NCBI GenBank assembly: GCA_018818905.1
Contig: JAHIRA010000114.1
Location: forward strand, 1 to 11,511
DNA length: 11,511 bases
Direction: 5' to 3'
From: Patescibacteria group bacterium
GTDB lineage: Bacteria > Patescibacteriota > JABMPQ01 > JAHIRA01
This document shows, in pieces, positions 1-6,001 of the stretch. Below the pieces are notes generated by a model that saw nothing but the letters and a program-made list of their open reading frames with translations, was not told the DNA's origin and ran no database searches. Both the position numbers and the translations under genes were made by a program. How positions within the stretch are numbered: position 1 is the stretch's first letter; each line of letters starts with the position of its first letter.

Positions 1-1
1 G

Positions 2-811
2 CAAAGCTTGCTTGGCGGTAAAAACTCGGCTATCAAAAATTGTGTTGTAGCTACTAGGCTTTATGGGACGATGTTCTTTAACAATGCCCTCAAATTGCGT
101 TTTAGAATCATCAACAATGCCTTGGATAATTTCTTTCTCTTCGTCACTCATCTCTCTGGTTGAAGAAAAAATATCTTTTAGCTCCCCACTTTTGAAAACA
201 TTTTCCTCTACTCCAACCTTATTAAGTAGGCCTTCAATATTGAAGTTAGTCATAATCACCCCAATACTACCAACAATACTGGAAGGTTCAGCAACAATGT
301 AATCAGCCGGTGCAGAAACATAGTAGGCTCCGGAAGCTGCTGTCTCTCCAAAAGAAGCAACAATTGGCTTGTTTGTATTTTCTTTGAAGCTGATAATGCT
401 GTGATACAAAGAATCAGCGGCCGAGGTTGTGCCCCCGGGGCTATTAACATCAAAAACAACAGCTTTTACGCTATCATCTTCCTCGGCCTGCTTTAGCTGG
501 GCGATAACACTCTCAATGGAGTTTCCACCTGATCCCAGCAGGCCCTCTTGCGTAGCTTCGTGAGCCATGAATCCCTCGATGGAGATTACCGCAATTTTGC
601 TATCGTTTTTCTGCCCACCACTCTCATAAATTTCTTCAAATCTTGAGCCAAAGGTAGTAGCAGAAGATCCAGAGTTAAAAGAAATAAAGAGAAGTCCCAA
701 TATTCCATTAAGGGTGAGGCTGGTAATTAGAATAAAAACAGCCAAACAGCCAGCTCCCCAAGCAAAGCAAGAGCCTTTCTTTTTTCTCTCAGTCACTTTT
801 TTATTTTCCAT
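2..811 (-). CDS. sppA: SppA-like signal peptide peptidase (family S49), 3' end cut by window edge
   Basis: This is a membrane-anchored serine protease of family S49, whose members degrade leftover signal peptides or other membrane-embedded peptides. 270 codons are visible and the frame is still open at the window edge, so the C-terminus is missing. Residues 1-13 are basic and residues 16-45 are hydrophobic, which fits an N-terminal membrane anchor with the catalytic domain outside. The S49 core starts near residue 71 (KIAVISIEG), followed by the VNSPGG turn (122-127). The nucleophile should be Ser160 in TAASGAYY, and the general base Lys212 in KSGELKDI; their spacing of 52 matches the short Gram-positive SppA form (Ser147/Lys199 in Bacillus subtilis). 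The start ATG at 811 overlaps the end of the IscU-like gene by 11 bp, so translational coupling is likely. No Shine-Dalgarno sequence is visible. Confidence 0.9.
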   Translation of the reverse strand, partial: MENKKVTERKKKGSCFAWGAGCLAVFILITSLTLNGILGLLFISFNSGSSATTFGSRFEEIYESGGQKNDSKIAVISIEGFMAHEATQEGLLGSGGNSIESVIAQLKQAEEDDSVKAVVFDVNSPGGTTSAADSLYHSIISFKENTNKPIVASFGETAASGAYYVSAPADYIVAEPSSIVGSIGVIMTNFNIEGLLNKVGVEENVFKSGELKDIFSSTREMSDEEKEIIQGIVDDSKTQFEGIVKEHRPIKPSSYNTIFDSRVFTAKQAL

Positions 812-1181
812 TCTTATTTTTTTTCTTTTGGTAATTTTCTATAGCATTTGCAAGTGCATCAGCGGCTAGATTTGAGCAATGCATCTTGGCGGAAGGCAGA
901 CCCTTGAGAGCCACAGCAACATCTTTGTTTGAGATTTTCTTGGCCTCAACCAGAGTCTTGCCTTTGGCCAAGTCTGTAATCATAGAGGAAGTTGCAATCG
1001 CCGCTGCGCAACCCAGAGTTTCAAATTTGATATCTTTTATTTTATCATTTTTCACCTTTATGTAAAGCTTCATTATGTCGCCACAACGAAGATTACCAAC
1101 ATCCCCTACTCCATCAGGATTTTTCATTTTGCCCATGTTTTTAGGATTAGTGAAATGAGCCAGAACCTCTTTTGTATACAT
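801..1181 (-). CDS. iscU: IscU/NifU-type iron-sulfur cluster scaffold protein
   Basis: This is a scaffold on which Fe-S clusters are assembled from sulfur delivered by the cysteine desulfurase encoded just upstream. At 126 residues it has the normal length for a stand-alone IscU or NifU N-terminal domain. The three ligand cysteines are present in their usual settings: Cys33 in RCGDIMKLY, with the modulating Asp35; Cys58 in TLGCAAAIATSS; and Cys102 in KMHCSNLAADA. The LPPVK loop that HscA-type chaperones bind in classical IscU reads LPSAK here (95-99), so chaperone use may differ or be absent. The C-terminus is a Lys/Asn-rich tail. The ATG at 1181 lies 25 bp downstream of the desulfurase stop, and no clear ribosome binding site precedes it. 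The symbol follows the family; it could equally be named nifU-like or sufU-like. Confidence 0.93.
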   Translation of the reverse strand: MYTKEVLAHFTNPKNMGKMKNPDGVGDVGNLRCGDIMKLYIKVKNDKIKDIKFETLGCAAAIATSSMITDLAKGKTLVEAKKISNKDVAVALKGLPSAKMHCSNLAADALANAIENYQKKKNKNGK

Positions 1182-1206
1182 ACATTTAGAGCTTATTTTT
1201 ATTATA

Positions 1207-2406
1207 CTACTTTATTGGCGACATCTTTCTTAAGTCTTCAATAATTTTAGGCAAATGCTTCATCAGGTAGTTAATTTCTTTCTTGGTATTATGCTTCCCT
1301 AGAGAAAACCTAACACTACTATGCGCTTCCTTAAAAGTAAGTCTCTGAGCCAGTAAAACATGGGAAGGTTCAAGAGAGGTGGATGAACACGCTGAACCGG
1401 TTGAAACAGCAATCCCCGCAAAATCAAGTTTCAAAAGAATACTCTCCCCTTCTGCACCAGGAAAACTAATATTGGCAATATTAGGAAGTCCCTTGTTATC
1501 ACTCTCTGGAGAATTTACTTTTATATTGGGTATCTGATCTTTGATTTTCTGAATTAAGTATTTCTTAAGCTCAAAAACCTTTGCCGAAGACTTCTCGCGA
1601 TTCTTGTTGGCAATCTTAAGGGCCTCAGCAAGACCAATAATACCAGGTACATTGCTAGTCCCTGCCCGAACATTTCTCTCCTGATGTCCGCCGGTTGCTT
1701 GTGCCTTTAAAGCAACTCCTTCTTGCTTGTAGAGGACTCCAATACCCTTTGGTCCATAGAATTTGTGGCCAGAAAGAGACAAGAGATGGCAGCGAAGTCT
1801 TTTGACAGAACAATCCAAAAAATTAATCCCTTGAACTGCATCAACGTGAAAATATATCTCCGGTAGACCCTCTTTAAGACGTTTTTTATTCTCTTTCCTA
1901 ATTAATTTACCGATTTCTTTGATAGGCTGAATTGCCCCAACTTCGTTATTGGCATACATAATTGACACTAGGACTGTTTTCTTGGTAATTGCCTTCTGAA
2001 CACTTTCTTTACTCACTCTACCCTCTTTGTCGACAGGTAAATAACTTGCCATGAAACCATCCTTTTCAAGACTTCTAGCAGTTTCCAAAATCGAAGGGTG
2101 TTCTATTTTGCTTGTGATAAAATGATTTCCTTCTTCAATCCTTTTTTCCATAGTCCCCCGCAAGACCATATTGTTGGCCTCTGTCGCGCCAGAAGTGAAG
2201 AAAATCTCTGAATTTGTTGCGTCAAGAAATTCAGCGACGGCTTCCCGAGCCTCATCAACAGCTTTTAGGGCTTCTTGGCCATAAGTATGGATTGAGGCAG
2301 GGTTTCCAAACTTTTCTGTGAAGTAAGGTTGCATTTTCCTGAGAGCTTTTGGATCCAATGGAGTTGTTGCCGAATGATCCAAATAGATACGAGAGTTTGC
2401 TGTCAT
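1207..2406 (-). CDS. iscS: Cysteine desulfurase (IscS/NifS family)
   Basis: This is a PLP-dependent aminotransferase-fold enzyme that converts L-cysteine to L-alanine and passes the persulfide sulfur to the IscU scaffold, and possibly to tRNA thiolation enzymes. The 399-residue length is typical. It opens with IYLDHSATTPLDP (7-19). PLP-binding residues are visible: His104 (IEHPS), Asp189 and Gln192 (HVDAVQG) and the Schiff-base Lys215 in SGHKFYGPKG. The persulfide-carrying Cys340 is in STGSACSS, on a loop long enough for a group I (IscS/NifS) enzyme rather than SufS. GGHQERNVRAGTSNV (239-253) is the usual family signature. It lies 9 bp after the Phd-like gene and 25 bp before the scaffold gene, so all three are probably cotranscribed. 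The start at 2406 gives the normal N-terminus. Confidence 0.96.
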   Translation of the reverse strand: MTANSRIYLDHSATTPLDPKALRKMQPYFTEKFGNPASIHTYGQEALKAVDEAREAVAEFLDATNSEIFFTSGATEANNMVLRGTMEKRIEEGNHFITSKIEHPSILETARSLEKDGFMASYLPVDKEGRVSKESVQKAITKKTVLVSIMYANNEVGAIQPIKEIGKLIRKENKKRLKEGLPEIYFHVDAVQGINFLDCSVKRLRCHLLSLSGHKFYGPKGIGVLYKQEGVALKAQATGGHQERNVRAGTSNVPGIIGLAEALKIANKNREKSSAKVFELKKYLIQKIKDQIPNIKVNSPESDNKGLPNIANISFPGAEGESILLKLDFAGIAVSTGSACSSTSLEPSHVLLAQRLTFKEAHSSVRFSLGKHNTKKEINYLMKHLPKIIEDLRKMSPIK

Positions 2407-2415
2407 ATATATTGC

Positions 2416-2658
2416 TTATTTCTTATCTTCAAAGGTTTTCTCTTCCTTGCAGCAACCACCGCAACTAGATTTTTCACAGGAAGAAAATGCAGACCCGACC
2501 ATTTTAAAATAGTCTTCGATATTAACCATGACTCCAACCGGCTTTGAATACCTGGTAATTACAAACTTACGCCCCTTCTCCATCTCATCAACAATTTTCT
2601 TGGTCTTAACTTGTAAGTCACGCTGCGTAACATAGTCTTCTTTGATAGATTTTTTCAT
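2416..2658 (-). CDS. Phd/YefM-like DNA-binding protein with cysteine-rich C-terminal tail
   Basis: An 80-residue protein. Residues 9-53 resemble the Phd/YefM antitoxin fold: a T-Q-R-D-L start to the first helix, DEMEKGRKFVITRYSKP, then VGVMVNIEDYFKM, which is the usual strand-strand-helix with the E-D-Y ending. Such domains dimerise and repress their own promoters. In place of a toxin-binding tail it ends in a short cysteine-rich segment (Cys61, Cys66, Cys69, Cys70; CEKSSCGGCCKEE) that could bind metal or an Fe-S cluster. No toxin gene adjoins it; the next gene, 9 bp downstream, is the cysteine desulfurase. The frame is open further upstream to 2862, but I chose the ATG at 2658 because family similarity begins here and a good promoter (2687-2714) lies inside the longer frame. 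A role as regulator of the iron-sulfur genes is inference. Confidence 0.8.
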   Translation of the reverse strand: MKKSIKEDYVTQRDLQVKTKKIVDEMEKGRKFVITRYSKPVGVMVNIEDYFKMVGSAFSSCEKSSCGGCCKEEKTFEDKK

Positions 2659-2662
2659 AAAA

Positions 2663-2684
2663 AATGTTATATATAATGTTACAT
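2663..2684. promoter_or_regulatory. Candidate operator: direct repeats between promoter and start codon
   Basis: Two copies of AATGTTA (2663-2669 and 2675-2681) start 12 bp apart, and the second copy is part of the near-palindrome ATGTTACAT (2676-2684). They lie between the -10 box and the start codon of the Phd-like gene. YefM-family repressors bind pairs of short motifs on one face of the helix about 12 bp apart, so this could be an autoregulatory site. The region is very AT-rich, so chance repeats are possible. Confidence 0.3.
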
Positions 2685-2686
2685 AC

Positions 2687-2714
2687 AATATAGCAAGAAG
2701 CATAGTTTTGTCAA
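2687..2714 (-). promoter_or_regulatory. Sigma70-type promoter of the Phd-like/iscS/iscU/sppA operon
   Basis: On the minus strand a perfect -35 box TTGACA (2714-2709) is followed after 16 bp by TATATT (2692-2687), one mismatch from TATAAT. Transcription would start near 2680, giving a leader of roughly 20 nt before the ATG at 2658. The leader is A/T-only in character and has no Shine-Dalgarno sequence. Confidence 0.7.
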
Positions 2715-2925
2715 ATAGTCTTCCCTTCGAACCTTCTATAGGAGTGAAAAATGAGAAAATTTGAGATCTCGGTCTAGGCCATAGTCCTTTTTCAGGGATG
2801 CCACAAGAGGTGAAGAAAAGAATTTTTCCTTTCAACTGTCCATATGGGGCTAAATTTCTCAATGAATTGTTTTATAAAGTGGGGATCAATTTCTATTTCA
2901 AGTAGCTTGAAGAGAACCACAAATG

Positions 2926-2949
2926 TGCCTTGTATTTTCATACAAGGCA
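2926..2949. repeat. Perfect inverted repeat upstream of the rpmA promoter
   Basis: The arms TGCCTTGTAT (2926-2935) and ATACAAGGCA (2940-2949) are perfect complements around a TTTC loop. With a 2-nt bulge the pairing extends to AAATG/CATTT (2921-2952). On the plus strand the hairpin is followed by TTTTAAATT, a weak terminator-like tail, but no plus-strand gene lies upstream. It sits 15 bp before the -35 box, so it could be an operator, the end of a small RNA, or a relic terminator. Confidence 0.75.
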
Positions 2950-2964
2950 TTTTAAATTCGGCCC

Positions 2965-2993
2965 TTGACATTCCTTTAGCAAAAAACTATAAT
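2965..2993 (+). promoter_or_regulatory. Consensus sigma70 promoter of rpmA
   Basis: TTGACA (2965-2970) and TATAAT (2988-2993) are both perfect and separated by the optimal 17 bp. Transcription should begin near 3000, about 26 nt before the rpmA start codon. Perfect matches in all twelve positions suggest strong constitutive expression, as expected for a ribosomal protein. Confidence 0.88.
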
Positions 2994-3025
2994 AGCTGTA
3001 TACAAAAAATTTCTAATTTACATTT

Positions 3026-3298
3026 ATGGCCCATCGTAAAGCAGGTGGCTCAACAGAGCTAGGTCGCGATAGTAATCCAAAATACCTCGGTATCAAGATT
3101 TATGGCGGCCAAAAAGCCAAAGCTGGTTCAATTATTCTCAAACAAAGAGGCACCAAATTTCGTCCCGGAATCAATGTCTTCAAAGGCTCGGATGATTCAC
3201 TTCATGCCAAAATTGATGGCGTGGTAGAGTTCAAAGAAAAAAGAATCATGAAATACGACGGCAAGATTTGTCGAGCAAAGTTTGTTAATATTGTCTAG
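3026..3298 (+). CDS. rpmA: 50S ribosomal protein bL27
   Basis: bL27 is a large-subunit protein whose N-terminal tail reaches toward the peptidyl transferase centre. The 90-residue product has the family layout: [10 protein letters not shown] at the N-terminus with [12 protein letters not shown] next, then the signature [16 protein letters not shown] (33-48) and the DGVVEF strand (64-69). The N-terminus begins directly with MAHRK, so there is no cleavable extension of the Staphylococcus type. It stands alone on the plus strand; its usual partner rplU (bL21) is not in the window. The predicted leader of about 26 nt carries no Shine-Dalgarno sequence. Transcription ends at the hairpin at 3314-3356, shared with pyrG. 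Confidence 0.97.
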   Translation: MAHRKAGGSTELGRDSNPKYLGIKIYGGQKAKAGSIILKQRGTKFRPGINVFKGSDDSLHAKIDGVVEFKEKRIMKYDGKICRAKFVNIV

Positions 3299-3313
3299 AT
3301 AGAATCAAATACT

Positions 3314-3356
3314 CAGAATTCAAAAAAACCTTCACAGAAGGTTTTTTTGAATTCTG
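3314..3356. terminator. Bidirectional intrinsic terminator between rpmA and pyrG
   Basis: The arms 3314-3333 and 3337-3356 are perfect 20-bp reverse complements around a 3-nt ACA loop. The core CCTTC/GAAGG is flanked by seven A residues on one side and seven T residues on the other, so the transcript forms a U-tract in either direction. It starts 15 bp after the rpmA stop and ends 6 bp before the pyrG stop, serving both converging genes. Confidence 0.92.
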
Positions 3357-3362
3357 ACAAAC

Positions 3363-4997
3363 TTATTTTTTACAGGCGCTCACAAAACCCATAAACAATG
3401 GATGCGGATGTAGCGGTCTGGATTTAAACTCTGGATGGAATTGAGTTGCCACAAACCATTTATGGTCTGGAATTTCAATAATCTCAACCAGGTTGAGTTC
3501 AGGATTTCTTCCAGCAAGAAGCATGCCATTTTCCTCCAGAGTGTCTGTGTAATCATTGTTTACCTCGTATCTATGTCGATGTCTCTCAGAAATAATATTC
3601 TTTTTGTACTGCTTGTATGACTTCGAGTCTTTTTTGACTTGGCAGTCATAGGCACCCAGTCTATTGGTCCCGCCATATTCACTTCTGGCCAGAAGCTTCT
3701 TTTGGGATTCCATAACTTCAATGACTGGATATTTTGTTTTTTCATTCATTTCTGTAGAATTAGCCCCTTTGAGACCACAAACGTTTCGAGAAAATTCAAT
3801 GACGGCCATTTGAAGCCCAAGACATAACCCTAGATATGGAATGTCATTTTCTCTCACGTACTGAACAGTCAGGATCTTACCCTCTATTCCTCTTTTGCCA
3901 TAACCACCAGGAACAATGACCCCGTCCATTTTGTCTAGGATCTTGAGTTCTTTCTTATCTTTCTCAAATTTTTCACTATTTATCCAATGAATATTCGGTT
4001 TTAGATCATGCGCCCAAGCAGAGTGTTTGATAGCCTCAATGACAGAAACATAAGAATCCTCTAGGGCAAAATCACCAGTCTTAAAATATTTTCCGACCAC
4101 TGCAATATTGACTTCTTTGGTTGCTCCTTTAATCTTTTTGACCAGGTTTTTCCATTCTGATATACCATTCTTTTTACGAGCCTTGAGTCCCATATCTCTC
4201 AGAAGAGTTGTCGCAACTTTTTGCTCCTCAAGAATGAGAGGAACTTCATAGATTGTTTCACAGTCTGGATTGGAGACAACGTGATCAACATCAACACCGC
4301 AGAATTGCGTAATCTTTTCTTTTCTTTTCATATCAAGACCTTCTTCTGATCTACCGACCACAAAGTGTGGCTGAATACCATAAGAATTCAAAGTCCTGAC
4401 AGAGTACTGAACTGGCTTTGTTTTCATTTCACCAATTGATTTTGGCACAGGGAGATATGAAACATGAATATGAATAACATGATCACGCCCGAGCTCCCTC
4501 TCCATCATTCTAGATGCTTCGATGAATAATACACCTTGATACTCACCAATTGTTCCACCTAGCTCAACTAGAACAATTTCTGCTCCGGCTTGCGTTCCAG
4601 CTTCTTTAATACGTCTAATAATCTCTTCAGGAACATGCGGGACTACCTCAACATCTTCACCTTCGTACTCAAAATTTCTCTCTCGTCTAATAACCTCCTG
4701 ATAAATTTGGCCGGTTGTTAGAAACTGAGCCTTGGTCAAGTCTGTATTCAAGAACCGTTCATAGGCTCCAATATCTTGATCAGTTTCAATGCCGTCGTCA
4801 GTTACAAAAACTTCTCCGTGTTCTGTGGGCCTAATCGTTCCGGCATCAATATTGACATACATCTCACACTTAACATTGACAACATCAAAACCCCTACTCT
4901 TTAGAAGCATTCCTATGGAGGCCGAGGTGATCCCCTTTCCAAGACTAGAAATAACACCACCGGTGACAAATATGTATCGAGTTTTTATTTTGGCCAT
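3363..4997 (-). CDS. pyrG: CTP synthase (glutamine-hydrolysing)
   Basis: This enzyme makes CTP from UTP, ATP and glutamine, the last step of de novo pyrimidine nucleotide synthesis. At 544 residues it has full length with both domains. The synthetase domain has YIFVTGGVISSLGKG (8-22; P-loop Lys21), TDQDIGAYERF (72-82; Asp75 matches Asp72 of Escherichia coli), VELGGTIGE (144-152) and the UTP-site loop KTKPVQYS (192-199). The glutaminase domain has the triad Cys392 in LGLCLGLQM, His521 and Glu523 in QFHPEF. Unusual: the normally strict KLDPY-N-DPGTM segment reads KCEMYVNIDAGTI (43-55), with Asp to Glu and both prolines lost, and the usual GDIES reads GEYQG (151-155). The enzyme should still be active, but it is a divergent branch. 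It is the last gene of the long minus-strand cluster, 21 bp after rplI. Confidence 0.96.
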   Translation of the reverse strand: MAKIKTRYIFVTGGVISSLGKGITSASIGMLLKSRGFDVVNVKCEMYVNIDAGTIRPTEHGEVFVTDDGIETDQDIGAYERFLNTDLTKAQFLTTGQIYQEVIRRERNFEYEGEDVEVVPHVPEEIIRRIKEAGTQAGAEIVLVELGGTIGEYQGVLFIEASRMMERELGRDHVIHIHVSYLPVPKSIGEMKTKPVQYSVRTLNSYGIQPHFVVGRSEEGLDMKRKEKITQFCGVDVDHVVSNPDCETIYEVPLILEEQKVATTLLRDMGLKARKKNGISEWKNLVKKIKGATKEVNIAVVGKYFKTGDFALEDSYVSVIEAIKHSAWAHDLKPNIHWINSEKFEKDKKELKILDKMDGVIVPGGYGKRGIEGKILTVQYVRENDIPYLGLCLGLQMAVIEFSRNVCGLKGANSTEMNEKTKYPVIEVMESQKKLLARSEYGGTNRLGAYDCQVKKDSKSYKQYKKNIISERHRHRYEVNNDYTDTLEENGMLLAGRNPELNLVEIIEIPDHKWFVATQFHPEFKSRPLHPHPLFMGFVSACKK

Positions 4998-5018
4998 TGT
5001 GTTTTTTATTATGAAGAT

Positions 5019-5471
5019 CTAAGCTTCTTCAGGTTTAATAGTAACCTTAATCAGAGCTTCTTTTTTTGGAGCAAGCTTCACCTTAACTTGATGATCGCCA
5101 GTCTTTCTTAGTGGAGCTTCAAGATCAATAAATTTGGTCTTAAAATCCTTGCCAAGCTCTTTTGAAATCTCATCAGCAATATGCTGCTCCTTAACAGAAC
5201 CAAAAAGTGAACCATCTTCTTTGGCTTTGGATAAAATATTTATGTCCATTTTTTCGAGTTTCTTCAAAAGATCCTCTGCTTGACCCACAAACTTCTCTTC
5301 TTTTTTCTTTTCGTCTTTCATCCATACTTCTCTTTCTTCAAGAGATTTTTTTGTAGCCTGAACTGCGAGTTTTTTTGGAATTAGAAAGTTCCTAGCATAT
5401 CCATCAGCCACCATTTTTATTTCCCCCTTTTCTCCTAAATTCTTGTTGTTCTCCTTCAGAATTATCTTCAT
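5019..5471 (-). CDS. rplI: 50S ribosomal protein bL9
   Basis: bL9 binds 23S rRNA near the L1 stalk and helps keep the reading frame. The 150-residue length is normal. The N-terminal RNA-binding domain has the signature NLGEKGEIKMVADGYARNFL (11-30) followed by IPKKLAV. Residues about 42-75 form the charged connecting helix (rich in Glu and Lys). The C-terminal domain includes DGSLFGSVKEQHIADEI (86-102) and ends in VKVKLAPKKEALIKVTI. Some Candidate Phyla Radiation lineages lack bL9, so its presence argues against those lineages, though from memory of the literature only. It lies 16 bp after the acylphosphatase gene and 21 bp before pyrG; its usual neighbours rpsF, ssb and rpsR are absent here. 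Confidence 0.95.
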   Translation of the reverse strand: MKIILKENNKNLGEKGEIKMVADGYARNFLIPKKLAVQATKKSLEEREVWMKDEKKKEEKFVGQAEDLLKKLEKMDINILSKAKEDGSLFGSVKEQHIADEISKELGKDFKTKFIDLEAPLRKTGDHQVKVKLAPKKEALIKVTIKPEEA

Positions 5472-5487
5472 CGGTTTTCCACTTATT

Positions 5488-5763
5488 CTATTTATAAACT
5501 ACTTTGAACTCAGTCATATTTTCTTGAGCTTTCTTCCAACTTACCTTAAGCGTTTCAACCTGAGCTGCCATGGGACCATCCTGGCATTTTGCTATGAACT
5601 TCAGAAGAATGTCTTTATTGCCCTCGGCGACAACCTTCACTGAGCCGCGACTAGTATTTCTTACTGTGCCAACCAAACCAAGCTTCACGGCGACTTCTTT
5701 GACAAAAACTCTGTAAAAAACACCCTGGACAACGCCATTCACCTCAACCTCAATTCTTTGCAT
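5488..5763 (-). CDS. acyP: Acylphosphatase
   Basis: A small cytoplasmic enzyme that hydrolyses acyl phosphates such as acetyl phosphate or carbamoyl phosphate. At 91 residues it has the typical length. The phosphate-binding loop GVVQGVFYR (10-18) supplies the catalytic Arg18, and Asn36 in TVRNTSRGSV is the residue that orients the attacking water; both match the numbering of characterised acylphosphatases. The strand KVVAEG (43-48) is also typical. The ATG at 5763 overlaps the end of the DUF1232 gene by 14 bp and is preceded by a clear Shine-Dalgarno sequence inside that gene, which supports this start. Its place in an envelope/translation operon gives no specific clue to its physiological substrate. 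Confidence 0.93.
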   Translation of the reverse strand: MQRIEVEVNGVVQGVFYRVFVKEVAVKLGLVGTVRNTSRGSVKVVAEGNKDILLKFIAKCQDGPMAAQVETLKVSWKKAQENMTEFKVVYK

Positions 5764-6001
5764 TTTTGATCCTTCTACTTTCTGAAATTTTTGTAAAATA
5801 AAGCAATGACAAGGTCAGCAACGATATATCGTCAACTTGGCCTACAAAAGGTATGAAATCTGACACAAAGTCAAAAGGGAATATAAGATACACAAAGGCC
5901 AAAATTGGCAATAACTTATATCCAAAAGGAACCTCCTTGTCTCTAAAATGAACAACAGATTTCTTCAGCGATCCCCAGAAGGCTTCCATTCTTTTTAGCA
6001 T
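5750..6001 (-). CDS. DUF1232 (YkvA-like) small membrane protein
   Basis: An 83-residue protein of the DUF1232/YkvA family, whose function is not established. The family motif is visible at residues 41-58: FPFDFVSDFIPFVGQVDD, matching the general P-x-D-x-I-P-D-F-I-P-x-x-G-x-x-D-D pattern, although the central IPD is changed to VSD. It is embedded in hydrophobic segments (about 27-42 and 48-69), so a membrane-associated hairpin is likely. The N-terminus is amphipathic and basic. Its ATG shares one base with the TAA of the protease gene (TAATG), which strongly suggests translational coupling, and its TGA stop lies inside the acylphosphatase gene. It may assist the envelope proteins encoded upstream, but this is only context. 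Confidence 0.8.
   Translation of the reverse strand: MLKRMEAFWGSLKKSVVHFRDKEVPFGYKLLPILAFVYLIFPFDFVSDFIPFVGQVDDISLLTLSLLYFTKISESRRIKNAKN
5770..5775 (-). promoter_or_regulatory. Shine-Dalgarno sequence of the acylphosphatase gene
   Basis: GAAGGA reads on the minus strand from 5775 to 5770, with 6 nt to the ATG at 5763. It is the only clear Shine-Dalgarno match in the window and lies inside the upstream coding sequence, so it fixes the start of the overlapping gene. Confidence 0.6.

Larger units (their letters stand above)
2659..3025. other. Divergent intergenic region, 367 bp
   Basis: This is the longest stretch without a confident gene. It holds the promoters of both divergent transcripts at its ends. 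Between them, 2715-2960 is unexplained: it contains a perfect 10-bp inverted repeat (2926-2949) and a small minus-strand frame of 59 codons (2792-2971, ATG to TGA) whose start would lie inside the rpmA promoter. That frame has a mixed, protein-like composition (for example IDPHFIKQFIEKFSPIW) but no recognised family. I found no tRNA-like fold and no known riboswitch signature here. Confidence 0.6.

Noticed and set aside
63..302. Plus-strand open frame of 79 codons opposite sppA.
   Set aside because: It lies wholly antisense to the well-supported SppA coding region and has a low-complexity Ser/Leu-rich composition typical of antisense shadow frames.
2672..2677. A perfect TATAAT on the plus strand, considered as a promoter for a small RNA ending at the 2926-2949 hairpin.
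   Set aside because: No -35-like sequence lies at a suitable distance and the stretch is AT-rich, so the match is probably chance.
2715..2860. Possible structural RNA (tmRNA, RNase P or 6S), prompted by a GGTTCGAAGGG-like segment on the minus strand.
   Set aside because: No matching acceptor stem, CCA end, tag frame, GAGGAAAGTCC element or long end-pairing was found.
2659..2862. A 68-codon in-frame N-terminal extension of the Phd-like gene.
   Set aside because: The extension has no Phd-family similarity, contains the promoter at 2687-2714, and the ATG at 2658 gives a normal family length.
5488..6001. Readthrough fusion of DUF1232 and acylphosphatase through a recoded TGA, as in lineages where TGA encodes glycine.
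   Set aside because: The two genes are in different frames, and no other gene in the window has an in-frame TGA, so TGA is a normal stop.
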